A stretch of 64,000 nt of DNA, taken from positions 7,899,544 to 7,963,543 of the forward strand of contig CAKAKS010000039.1 of the NCBI GenBank assembly GCA_916700875.1, read 5' to 3'. Below, in pieces: positions 49,540-62,200 of the stretch (positions are counted from its first letter, which is position 1; each line of letters opens with the position of its first letter). The translations under genes and the position numbers were made by a program. Below the pieces are notes generated by a model. It did not search any database and was not told the origin of the DNA. It worked only from the letters and a program-made list of their open reading frames with translations. This stretch comes from Sebastes aleutianus (taxonomy: Eukaryota > Chordata > Actinopteri > Perciformes > Sebastidae).

Positions 49540-50090
49540 ATGCGTCGTTTGTAAAGATTTAACCAGGAATTGAGCAAGTTAAGTGATAACTAGCTGCACA
49601 ATGCTAGTGTTAGCTGGTTAGCCAGCTCATTGTAGTCAGGAAGCTGTGGCTAAACATTTGCTATGCGCCTCAAAATGTGCCCCTTTTGGTGAAAGTAGAT
49701 GGTGAATATAGGCTACTGGTGAGTTAAAACGACGGTAAACAGCCATCCTGAGGTTGCCATGGTGTGATGCTTCGGCTGCTAGGTTACCGTTGTCCCTAGT
49801 GACAACTTTGTTAGCTAATTGAGCTAGCGACATAAAACTAGTAAAAAGCGATGAGTGGACCCTTATAGGGGACTTTATTAAACTGTAGAGAAACGACGGA
49901 TATAACGTTACCACTAACTACTTATAAGTCGCGTTTCAACTACTTGGTATTGGTCGCAAACATTTGGCGTTTGTCAAAAAGCAGCTAGCCTAGCTTAGCT
50001 AACGCTAACGTTTAACTTGCCCGGACCTCTGAACCGGAAGTGATAGTGACGATGTGTTGGGGCTAACGTTAGCTCTCATAAGCGGATGCA
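49540..50090 (-). promoter_or_regulatory. cep290: probable CEP290 promoter/5' UTR with ETS-type site
   Basis: The region is TATA-less, contains several GCTAACGTTAGC-type palindromes, and has an ETS/GABP-like ACCGGAAGTG at about 50,033-50,042. Such sites are usual in TATA-less bidirectional vertebrate promoters. The precise start site is not determinable here. Confidence 0.5.
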
Positions 50091-50790
50091 TTTTTTTTTT
50101 ATTATTATTATTTTATGTTGGTTGTATTTCATTTCTGTTGTGCTCTTTTTTTATTATTATGTATTTATTTATTTTTTATTGTGTTTTATTTTTTTATTTT
50201 ATGTTGGTTTTGTTTCATTTCTGTTGTCCTATTATGTTTGACACAGCTCTTTGTTTATTTTTTTGCAATGCTTCTTTTGTATGTAAATGTTTTTAATGTT
50301 TTCTGCTGTTATTATGTATACTGTCATTTTGAAATAATAAAAAAATAAAATAAAATAAAAAAATAAGTGGATGAATGCCTCTGAACCGGAAGTGATAGTG
50401 ACGATGTGTTGGGGCTAACGTTAGCTCTCATAAGTGGATGCATTTTTTTTTTATTATTATTATTTTATGTTGGTTGTATTTCATTTCTGTTGTGCTCTTT
50501 TTTTATTATTATGTATTTATTTATTTTTTATTGTGTTTTATTTTTTTATTTTATGTTGGTTTTGTTTCATTTCTGTTGTCCTATTATGTTTGACACAGCT
50601 CTTTGTTTATGTTTTTGCAATGCTTCTTTTGTATGTAAATGTTTTCTGCTGTTATTATGTATACTTTCATTTTGAAATAATAAAAAATAAAAAAATAAAT
50701 AAAATAAAATAAGTGTATGAATTCCTCTGAACCGGAAGTGATAGTGCTGATGTGTTGAGGCTAACGTTAGCTCTCATAAGTGGATGAATG
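50026..50790. repeat. about 350-bp tandem repeat (2.2 units) spanning the CEP290-TMTC3 promoter
   Basis: The units are 50,026-50,377, 50,378-50,723 and a partial 50,724-50,790. Each starts CCTCTGAACCGGAAGTGATA and continues into GGGGCTAACGTTAGCTCTCA or a near match. Units 1 and 2 also share a TTTATT-rich tract ending in an A-rich AATAAA run. ORFs read through the units are repeat artefacts. Confidence 0.9.
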
Positions 50791-50818
50791 CCGCTTGCTG
50801 ACTTGTTTACACTGTAAT
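50760..50818 (+). promoter_or_regulatory. tmtc3: candidate non-coding first exon of TMTC3
   Basis: Just after the third ETS copy (50,730-50,740) a sequence ending CACTGTAAT is followed by a good donor GTGAGT (50,819). The first TMTC3 coding exon has an acceptor at 53,115 upstream of its ATG, so a 5' non-coding exon must lie upstream. This is the best candidate I see, from position alone. Confidence 0.3.
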
Positions 50819-51247
50819 GTGAGTAACTGTTTATCCTTCCGAGTATTTAATACAACATCTGCAGTCACCGTCTGTCCTTTTATAAGACACAGTAGGTAGG
50901 GAATCCAAGAAAGACCTACAAATATCCGTTTAAAAGGGATGGTATCAACCTTAGTTAGCATTAGCTAACTAACTAGCTGCTTTATAGCTAGCTGGCTATG
51001 TTGCAGCAGCCAGTCTGAAACTGTCAGAGTAATGCTCTTTGGGGCTTTTTGTACTTCTATTTTGCGTCATAGCAATGTTTTATCCGTTTAAACACCGCCT
51101 GCCATTAGATCTCTATTTAAAGATGGTAATATTAGCTAGCAATGGGCTTTTTGATTGCTGTCAAAGATCCACCCTCCAGTGCTTCTGCAGCCAGATGTTA
51201 CTGAACCGGTTAGCTAGACTATTTGATTCTTCAGCATGTGGGCTAAT

Positions 51248-52310
51248 AATATCCCCACCCATAGCTCTACTTGTGTGGTATCTGCCAGATATTAATCCAA
51301 AATTGGAGACTAGAATAAGACATCCCAATCAATCAATAGATAGATAGATAGTAACTTTATTGATCCTGAGGGAAATTCAAGTTTCCAGCATCACAGTTCC
51401 ATAGTGCAAAACATGTTAGTAAAAAGTTAGTAGTGCAAAGTACAAAAAATATACCAGATATAAAAATACAAGGAGATGAAGAAAATCTGTTAAAGCTGGA
51501 TATAGTGCAGGGTAACAGCTGTGATACAGGACTATTAAAAAAGTGAATATAGTGCAGAAGAGACAGTTAAAAATGAGTATAGTGCAGGGTAACTCCTGTA
51601 GCTTAGTCTATGAAAGTGCACTGTATGCATTATTATCTGTCCTGCAGACCATCCTCCTTTGTCCCTAGAGAGGTGTTGTACAGTTTGATGGCTCAGGGGA
51701 CAAAGGATGTCCTGAGTCTGTCTGTGGAGCAATATCCCCACCCATAGCTCTATTTGTCGGGTATCTGCCAGATATTAATCCAAAATTGGAGACTAGATTA
51801 AGACATCCCAATCAATCAATAGATAGATAGATAGTAACTTTATTGATCCTGAGGGAAATTCAAGTTTCCAGCATCACAGTTCCATAGTGCAAAACATGTT
51901 AGTAAAAAGGCAGTAAAAAAGTTAGTAGTGCAAAGTACAAAAAATATACCAGATATAAAAATACAAGGAGATGAAGAAAAACTGTTAAAAGTGAATATAG
52001 TGCAGGGTAACAGCTGTGATACACGACTATTAAAAAGTGCAGAAGAGACAGTTAAAAATGAGTATAGTGCAGGGTAACTCCTGTAGCTTAGTCTATGAAA
52101 GTGCACTGTATGCATTATTATCTGTCCTGCAGACCATCCTCCTTTGTCCCTAGAGAGGTGTTGTACAGTTTGATGGCTCGGGGGACAAAGGATGTCCTGA
52201 GTCTGTCTGTGGAGCAATATCCCCACCCGTAGCTCTATTTGTCGGGTATCTGCCAGATCTTAATCCAAAATTTGAGACTAGAATAAGACTTCCCAATCAA
52301 TAAAATAGAA
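51248..52310. repeat. about 484-bp tandem duplication with retroelement tail
   Basis: The units are 51,248-51,730, 51,731-52,215 and a partial 52,216-52,310. Each starts AATATCCCCACCC and contains (GATA)n followed by AACTTTATTGATCCTGAGGG, a common fish retroelement tail read in antisense. Reading frames in the two units are duplicates of each other and not genes. Confidence 0.9.
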
Positions 52311-52581
52311 AGATAGATCATATGGGTGGTAAAAGTGTCACCATCACAGATTTCTAAGCCACTATAACGGTGAGTGAGTATTGTGACAAGAAGTATAAGA
52401 ATATAATAGAAGAACTGTGATTGTTACTTATTGTAACGTATTTACTGTAAGAGGTTGTTTTATAAACTTGCTCTACCAAGCCTTATGGAGAGCTGCATTG
52501 TTGGTATGATTGAATGGTTGCAAGTCCAATCAGGAAACTAATCTACAAGGTGCCTGTTCTGCAGGTGTCAGTTTATTTTAA

Positions 52582-53079
52582 AGGTCCCATATCGTGCTAA
52601 TTTTCAAGTTCATACTTGTATTTTGTGTTTCTACTAGAACATGTTTACATGCTGTAATGTTCAAAAAAACATTATTTTCCTCTTACTGTCTGCCTGAATA
52701 TACCTGTATTTACCCTCTGTCTGAAACACTCCGTTTTAGTGCATTTCAACGGAATTGCATTTCTAGGCAACATCTTGGGTCCATGTTTACTTCCTGTCAG
52801 CTGATGTTATTTACATACACTGCAACAGGAAATAAACTGGGACACATTTACAATGTTTATGTTTAAAACCGTGTAATGGTATAAATATTGTATATTTGTG
52901 ACATCACAAATAGACAGAAATCCTAACGGTTTGTTTCAAACGCTCAATTTCTGAATACGGGCTGTGTGTATTTCTCTGTATATAGAATGTTTTGATAGTT
53001 TAACAGTATTTATAAAGCACTTAAACCTGCTTTATAATATAAAAGACATGGAAATCTCACTTTTTACAATACGGGACCT
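52582..53079. mobile_element. TTAA-flanked MITE, 498 bp
   Basis: TTAA lies at 52578-52581 and 53080-53083. The ends are AGGTCCCATATCGTGC on the left and AGGTCCCGTATTGTAA on the right (reverse complement). I recognise this as a very common fish repeat. Its right edge lies about 32 bp before the TMTC3 acceptor at 53,115. Confidence 0.85.
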
Positions 53080-53121
53080 TTAATGTATGTCAAACCTCTT
53101 TGTTTTCCTGTATAGTGATCA

Positions 53122-53232
53122 ATGACGGCTTTGGTCAGCCATGGCTGTCGTGTCATGGAAGGAGATTTTACTTTTGACTGGACTGGTGGTGGGATGTTAC
53201 TGGAACAGTCTGTCGTGCGGCTTTGTGTTTGA
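53122..53232 (+). CDS. upstream ORF overlapping the TMTC3 start
   Basis: An ATG at 53,122 opens 36 codons to TGA at 53,230-53,232, out of frame with and overlapping the TMTC3 ATG at 53,141. Its context (TCAATGA) is weak, while the TMTC3 ATG context (GCCATGG) is strong, so leaky scanning would favour TMTC3. Confidence 0.35.
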   Translation: MTALVSHGCRVMEGDFTFDWTGGGMLLEQSVVRLCV

Positions 53233-56200
53233 TGATGTCTCAGCAATCCTTGACAACAAGGACCTACGGCCCGCAACGCCTCTCCGCAACCTGTTCCTCA
53301 ATGACTTCTGGGGAACACCCATGTCTGAGGTAAAGTCATGGTCCATAACACACACCTGTGGTTTATCAGTATGGGCTTACTATTAGTTTACACTTCGGCT
53401 GGGCAATATAGCGATATTATATTCATATCGTGATGAGAGAAGAGATATCGTCTTAGATTTTGGAAATTGTAATGTAATATGGCATAAGTGTGGTCTTTTT
53501 CTGGTTTTAAAGGCTGTTACAGTAAAATGATGTACTTTTCTGAACGTACCAAACTCTTCTAGCTGTTCTATTTTTTACCTTTACCCACTTAGACATTATA
53601 TCCACATTACTGATGATTATTTATAAAAAATCTCATGGTGTAAATATTTAATGAAAGCACCAATGGTCAGCCCTACAATATCGTCACAATACCTATATTG
53701 AGGTATTTGGTTTTAAAATATCAGGATATTTGATTTTGTCTATATCACCTAGCCCTGGTTTAAACTTTATTGATCAAAGCTGAAGTGGCATTTCTCAAGC
53801 ATATACATCTAGTTTAAGAGGTGGTTTATTAGCGGTGTTATTTAGGTCGATGAAGTCCAGTTTAATTTGAAGGAATTTATTTGCAGCCTCCTCAGATTTA
53901 CTTGACTTTAAGATTGATTTGACGTATCACTCAAAAGCTTCACTAAACATTTGTCAGCCTGTAAAGTCACTCGATCCATCAACTGACGGTATATTGTCTG
54001 TGTTCAACTACAGGAGCGGAGCCATAAATCTTACCGACCCTTGACCGTACTCACCTTCCGACTGAACTACCTCTTCACTGAGCTGAGCGCAGCTTCCTAC
54101 CATCTGCTCAATGTTGTTTTACACGCCGTAGTATGTGTGCTTTTCCTGCGAGTGTGCCGATTGTTCCTGGACAAGACCTCCGGCTTGGTGGCAGCGTTGC
54201 TGTTTGCTGTGCACCCCATCCACAGTGAAGCTGTAAGTGTTCATTTACAAGGTCAAGGCAATGCATGTATGCAATGTACAGTGTGTTTTGGCAGACAATA
54301 ACAGTAAATATTATTGTGTTAAATTGATGCAAAACATTCTTGGTATGTTTCAAACCATCAACATGCCAAGACAATCCTTAGTTCACAGGCATCCATCTAA
54401 GACTGTGTATTCAAACATTAGAGGAATAACACTGACTATGTTAAGTATAACTATCCCATAGATACATCGCAAAAAATAGAAGAGTCAATACACCAGATCA
54501 AACCTCAGTGGTGCTCCTATTAACAGGAAAAGCAAACCTAGTTTTGAGGTCCTACATGTACAATTAGGTGTGTATATGTACAAGCTGTACATGTCTACAC
54601 TGAATAGGGGAGGGGGAAATCAATCATCTGTTGCTTATAACATCAACACCTCAGCATTGCTCCAACATGCCCACCAGCTCGGATGGGGCGTCTTAGTCAG
54701 ACACTGCCTCAGGTTTGCCACTTCTGCACAGGTGGCCATATTTATGACCTTATCTATCTTGGTGTGTGGTTTCTCCACAGGATGAATGCTAAAGTTTTTG
54801 ACCCACAAAGAAGCAACATAGAAATCCCATTTGACCACATGCAAGAACATTTCAGTTTTTTTGTCTTAACTTTCTCTTACTTTTTTCGTACGGTGGGCCC
54901 CGTACGAGTGTGCCACGTCAGATTCAGCAAACGCGCTGAAAATAAATTTAGAAACATATTATAATTTCAAATTGCAGAGTCAAACAGGATAATGTCAACA
55001 TAATTATGAAGTTTAATTTATATAGGATTTTCAAACTCAAAATTGCTTCAAAGTAATGAAATATACAATTCATCAGTGAAAAACTTATAACATCAGATTA
55101 CACATGACTCTTAGGTCAGGTCTGGACTACTCGTGAATTGCCTTCGTGTCGAAGAGAAAATTCGAAATACGAGAAAATTGGTGAATGCAGCAAGTTCTCA
55201 TAAATCACTCGTACACGTCACGTACTAACAGCACGTACATTTGTACGAGTGGTTCTTGCGTGAGGCCCTTTGTTTTTGTGATATAAAAAAAAAAGAATGT
55301 GATAGTGAACAGGAGGTGAAAAAACTGCCCACATAGCGTATTACTAGGCTAGATCCTGCCCCTTATGGCCTGTTCAACGTGTGACCATACCTTAGACAGA
55401 CATCCCCTCCTCCTATTGTGGACTGTGTTTACACAGCATGCTATTAAGTCACTTATAACAGGATTAAGTCAACTCAAGTTACTGCAACTGTCATTTAAAC
55501 CCCTTCTGTTAATAGAGCAATGATTATCAGTCCTCTTCCTCTGACTATGGACATTGTTTTGTGCTTTATATATCTCTTATAATGAGTTATTTTTTCCGTT
55601 TATCATGAATGTTATCGGGACCAAAATGTTTATCGAACTGGATCGGAAACCAAAAACCTTTTGCTTATTGTTTATCATTTGAACTTGATCTCGTTCTCTT
55701 CTAAAGGGCCAGTCTGAAAAGCCTCTTCTTCCCCAATTAGGACTTGTAATTCATCCTATTCATCACAGCTGAACTGATGACCAGACAGGCCCTGACCGGA
55801 GTAGAAAAACAAAGAAAACATTCTGCTTCTTGGGGTGGAGTGCTACTGTTACACAGCATGCACCACTGCGCCAATCTTCCTCATGGTGTCCTCTAATCAA
55901 TGCAGAGTCTCTCAGACTTCTTGAATGGAAACAATTTGCCTCACAAATGAGCCCTTAGAGTTAGTCCAGCAAATGCCCTTCGCGTTATCGACGTCTGGAA
56001 TCTCGCTCTGAACGGATCATTTGTTTTTGAGTTATGCTCCAAGCACTGAAGGTCCCTTCATGATAAGTGCGTACAAAGAGTCCCTGTGTGTCCCCATGTC
56101 TTTCTCAGTGTGTTTTTTTTTCGTTATCTGTCTTTTTGAATGGAGACTTCAGGGGGGTTTTTGAAGTATCTCCAGGCATCTTCAAACACAGATTATTTAG

Positions 56201-59200
56201 TGTACTCCACAACAGTATATTAAGGCTCTAAAATGACCATTAGGGGGAAAGCCCTCACTGAAAAGCTGCGCCCCAACTACTACAGACACACACACAGAAA
56301 ATAGGATTTGTAGTAATTCAGCCAAATTAACAAACCAAACTGTGGTCAACCTTTGTACCATTCTGTTGAATTAACTTTGACGGACTGACAAGACAATTTT
56401 AAGGCTGTCTGTAAGCAAATGTACAGCATGTTGCTGAGATTTCCTTGTTACTTGTGAATCCATCTTCCCCTATTATGTGAGCAAATCAGTGTATTAACTT
56501 ATTAAGGCCACCGTGTAGGGCTGTTGCGGTGAAGGAATTTCCCCTGCGGTGATGACGATTGGCTCAACAGCGCCATATGCGGTATTATTGCAATTCTTTG
56601 TTGTTGTTGCAAATTTCTTCATTTACCCTGATTTTCGTGCTTTTTAAATGAAAAAGATGACCATTTTAAAACGAATGAAATATTTGTTTATTGCTAAATG
56701 CAGAGCTAGTGGTGCCTTCAAATGGGGTCGTGTTTATTGTGTTCATGAGAAGAGTTCATATGAACGCCCCCCTCTTGTGGTATTCACAACCTCGTAAGTG
56801 GAACGTTTCTGAAAGATCCGAGTTCACGAGTTGTGACGTGTTTGTTGACATTCTCAGAAATGGCGGCGGCCATGGAAGTTCATTATATTGTAATTTGTAG
56901 TCGTGCATTTTAATTCTTCGTAATTTTACAATAGGTCTGATCCCCTGCGGTTGGCTTGTCAATAGCGCGGCATTGCAATATTGTGATTATTGTGACAGCC
57001 CATTCCACCGTGACAAATGATAAGTAGCTCTATACCTGTTTAGATAATGCCGTTCTTTTACTATGTTTAACAGCATTCAATGTGATCAAACTAAAATAGT
57101 GAATGTAGCACAGGGACATACATGCTTTCTGAGTATCCTTGTAGCAAAATGGCTCCTGCATAAGAAATGTGGCCAGCTTATCAAGTGAGCTACTAGTGTA
57201 GTGGTGTGGCTGCCTGATAAAGTAAGTGTAGGTAGGTATTGTAGTCCTGTTTGTGCAGGGTTTTATTTACAGGCCACACCATTCAAAGGACACAGTGATG
57301 TATATACTAGTTACTGGTTTCAGCTAAATGGGCAGTGGATTATTTCTTCTGCCACCACTTGACAAACAGTAGGTCAGTCGGAGAACAATGCATGAGCCTT
57401 GTTTGAATCTAGATGTTTACACTCTCCTATCTCCTATCTCCTCTTAAGGGATACACACTCTAGACACAACAGACTTCTTTTGTAAAGTGCTTTGTAGAAC
57501 ATTTTGTGGGACCTTATGTGTGGTTTTTGGATATGTCTATTTCCAAGCACTCAGGCCAGGTTATGGTGGAAGTGAGAATGTGATTTCCTCCACACGAGGG
57601 CAGTCATCATATACACAAATGACAGGTGTTGATGACAGAGAAGCTGCTTTATGGAGATATATATACGCTTGTCATCCGCTGAGACGATTTACTTGACTAG
57701 ACCTGTTTTCACAACTGGATTCAAGGGCCTGAACATGTGGACTCTGCTTAACGCCAATTGTAGACACGTGTCTAATGTTCTCAAAGTGAAGAACGGTGCG
57801 TTATTCTGTGTTTTTCTTTACCAGAGGTGTATTTGAGGATTTGGAAACTCTGACACTTTTGACACCTGAGAGCCTGTAGCAAAATATTTCTTTATTGTCT
57901 CCCATGGGAGAACTTGTCTTGGATTAAGGGAAATTGCTGCATCAAAGCCAAACATCACAAAACACACGTGCAAATGTGAAACCTGAGATAAAACAGCCAG
58001 CAAATTACATAGTCACAAAGCCATTCATTCTCTTAAGAACCACAACAATTCGAAGGCATACATCTCAAAACATACACTCCACGGTACGTAAATTACAAGC
58101 AAACAAGCACGTCTCACTTTACAACATGTAAACACATGATGCAGTTATCTGAGTGCCTCCCTGCCCTTGTGTGTGTCCTTCAGGAGTTGCTCATTGATCG
58201 GTTTAACTGAAATAGTGTTAATTAAGAATGTTAATAACACTTGTGCTTACACAAGGAGACTCTGTATCTCTTACCAGAATTCAATAGCACACACTCAGGG
58301 TTCAACTCACGAGAAGGGTTAGATCCAATCCTGTTGACCTGCCGTCGTAACCAGACTGAATATTTGACCCTTGAACCCTAGAGTTCCAAACCAGCTGGTA
58401 ATACCGTAACATAAAATGGACTCTATGGTAGCTCTAGAAAAAATGAGCATAATATTCCAGCAGAAACCAAAAACTCTGAGTCTCTGACGGAAATGGCGGA
58501 TTCTCACAGAGAACCATAGTGTGCCCGCTAAGCTCACTATCGATGACTAGGACTAGGGCTGTCCTGAATACCATACTGAAATAGTCAAAGGTATTCGAAG
58601 CTTCGCAGCTTGGTTGACATGTTCGTCTGTCTGTCTGTCTGTCTGTCTGTCTAATGTTGTGGGATTATTCATTATTTCATGGGCTATTTTGGGATTTATA
58701 AAAAAAAAATACTGATTTGGAGGTCGATTACCATGGTAACGGTCGAAGCTTTGAAGCATTTGGGTCAGCCCTAATGTGGACCCCTAAATATTTATAACAG
58801 CGTGGCATTCATCAAGTATGACTTTAAGATTAATTTACAGTTTAATCTGCACTTCACTGAGACTTAAAATGAACAGAACAGTATGGATGGGCTGCAATAC
58901 TGACAGTTGTCACTTTTTATCACCAGGTCACAGGTGTGGTTGGCAGAGCTGAGCTTCTTTCTTCTATCTTTCTCCTGGCTGCTTTCCTGGCCTACACAAA
59001 ATCAACCAGTCCAGACCACTCCATTGGTAAGTCTAACGTACCTCACCGGTCTCTCACTTTAATTATGTCTAATGTACGAGATGTATTGGGTTCAAGTCAT
59101 AAAAGGTTTTTTAATGCCTCCGCGCCGAAAACAGCCGTGACCAGAGGCATTATGTTGCCGGGATGTCCGTCCATACCATTCTTGTGAACGCAATCTCTCA

Positions 59201-62200
59201 GAAACGCCTGGAGGGAATTTCTCAAATTTGGCACAAACGTCCACTTGGACTCAAGGATGAACGGATTTGAATAAAGTGGTCAAAAGGTCAAGGTCATTGT
59301 GACCGCACAAAACTCTTTGTTTTGGCCATAACTCAAGAATTCATATGCTAATTATGACAATTTCACACAAATGTTTAACATAATGATGTTTTGGACAGAC
59401 ATGGATGCAAACTGCAACTACACTGGGTGGGCGGATGTATACAACCGCAAGGCGGCTATTGTAGTTTTTCATGTGCCCATCCATTAGGCATTCAAAACAG
59501 AGACAGAAAAACAATTCCCAAATTCCCACTTTTAATTGTGTTGATGATTCAATTAATTTTAAGTCCTCTGGCAATGTTACAGTCCTCCTTATTCATTAAT
59601 AAGCAGCAATAGTCCACAGTCCGTGTGAAATGTTCGTGTGAATAAGGATGTTTGTGGCAACAGGAAGGGTTGGGTTAGGATCAAACAAGCTCAGGGCCAC
59701 AGGCCACTTTGCAGCTTGGTAAATACAAATGGAACATCTATGTCAACACACCTGTTTCTTTAGGTCTACTGTAATTATATTTATATTGTTACGGTGTTCA
59801 CTGATGAAATTCTAATGCAAAATGTTCCTGTATTTGCTGTGGTTGGTAATTTGTGTTCAATGTACTGGAAGCTGTCACACCGTTAGAGGGTAGGGTTTGT
59901 TGTCATTAAATACACCTGAGTGCATTTGTTATTATAATTGCATTCAGAGGAAAATCACTATGCCGCATTGACGCCTTTTTAATTTCTTTAATTTGTTTGT
60001 GCAACAGGCAGTAACCATCTATAATAAAGGCCTTTGAGCTTTTATTTGGATTCACATTGAATTGCTCTAGGTCTGGGTCAGTTCTTTGTTCACATTTGAA
60101 CATAACAAACTGACAGAAACCATGACAGCAAGCTGTAACCGTAACTAGAGCCACACCAATCCTGTTTTTTTTATGTGATATGTGGGAGTATATAATCCAC
60201 CTAACCCTTATTAAACGGCTTTGTTGAATACTCTATTCTGATTGGTCAATTTCAGCATTCTATTGTGTGTTATTTCTTCATAGCTGACCGCTGTTATGAA
60301 TAACAGACCGTTGCTATGGACACAATTCTGATCTCTATACACAGCGACAGGATTTTGTTTTTTTAGCAGAAGCAATAAAATCAGTTTTAAATCAATATTT
60401 TGTCAAATTATTGCTTCCTTTAGTAAGTAGCTGTGTATTAAGTGGGATATTTTACAATACTCCCTACATTATTATCCCTTACATAATGAATGGGCATCCT
60501 GGTGGCTATAAGAGATAGGGTTGGCGAGGACCTTTGTTGCATGTTGTTCACCATCTCTCTCCCTTCATTTCTGGTCATCTCTCTGCTGTCGCTTTCCAAT
60601 TAAAGGCATAAAATGTCCCCCAAATTTAAAAAATAAATAAATAAATCAGCTACTGACATTTCAGTTAATATTGCTTTTTTTCAGTTGGGCTGTCAATCGA
60701 TTAAAATATTTAATCGTGAATCAATTACATGATTGTCCATAGTTAATCATGATTAATCAAAAATTAATCATACATTTTTTTATCTGTTCAAAATGTACCT
60801 TAAAGGGAGATTTGTCAAGTATTTTAATACTCTTATCAACATGAGAATGGACAAATATGCCTGCTTTATGCAAATGTATGTATATATTTATTACTGGAAA
60901 TCAATTAACACAAAAAAATAACCCTCACAGGTACTTCATTTAGCATAAAAATATGCTCAAATCATAACATGACAAACTGCAGCCCAACAGGCAACAACAG
61001 CTGTCAGTGTGTCAGTGTGCTGACTTGACTATGACTTGCCCCAAACGGCATGTGATTATCATAAAGTGGGCATGTCTGTAAAGGGGAGACTCGTGGGTAC
61101 CCATAGAACCCATTTTCATTCACATATCTGGAGGTCAGAGGTCAAGGGGACCCCTTTGAAAATTGTCCTTGCCAAACTTTAGCGCTAGTTTGAAGCGTTA
61201 TTTAACCTCCTTCGCAACAAGCTAGTATGACATGGTTTGTACCAGTGAATTCCTTAGGTTTTCTAGTTTCATATGATGCCAGCATCTCCACTCTAGCTTT
61301 AAAACTGTGTAGGAATTTGCATTAACGCGTTAATATTGCGTTTACTTTGACAGCCCTATTTTTAAAGCATCACCATTGTTGATAAGGATCCCTTAAATTA
61401 GGTTATTAAAGAATATTATCAAGACAAATCGGCTTATCGGCCAAAAGGTACACAGATACCGTTAAATCTACAGTATGATAAGCTAAAATTGTTTGTATTT
61501 ATGCAGGTTGTTGTGTTGGAATCGCCTGCCTGTCTGTTAACACACATTTCCTCGGGCACCTGGCAGCTCTTTTAAGCTGTGTCCCAACTCAGAGGCTGAC
61601 TCTTTGAAAGATCTGAAGGCTGAAATTGTTCTTCCCTCCCTAATGAGCCTCACTGAGACCAAAACTAATGGTCCATTCAGGAAGTTCTCATTAAGTCCCT
61701 AAGTCCAATATTTCAAAGTTTATGACCAAGATGTCGCCCTTAACTGACCAACAAAGAATAAATAACACTGGGAATTGGGGGACGTTCCATAATGCTGTTT
61801 ACAGGACGAAATGTGATGTTTCACTTAAACACATGGTGGATGACTGGCAAAAAGTGTGCTTGGCAAATGCAAAATATATCCATATAACTACCATTTCCCT
61901 GTAATGATTAACAACATCCTCCATGCTGACAAGAGCAAACAGAGGTTAATCCATTATTTTCACCCTGGCTTTTTTGCATTGGCGTAGCAAAGTTCAAGTG
62001 GTATTTACCAGTGATTGATGGCCACTTAAGTGCAAATGCTCGAATGTGACAATTCCCGACTTGACATGTTGATGAGGATTGTCTGTTTCTTATATAATTT
62101 GGATCACGAAAATCTGGACCAAGAATTCGCTCACTTCGTATATAATGGACGAACCATTGTAAAAGGTTGTGTAAAGGTTATCTGTTATTTGTGTATATTC

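Noticed and set aside
50054..50712. Pairs of near-identical hydrophobic ORFs that look like a duplicated membrane protein
   Set aside because: They come from T-rich tandem-repeat units; the two copies are DNA duplicates and have no homologue I recognise.
51535..52226. Duplicated minus-strand ORFs starting MGILLHRQTQDILCP
   Set aside because: Both lie in the about 484-bp tandem repeat with a retroelement tail. This looks like read-through of a non-LTR 3' region, not a gene.
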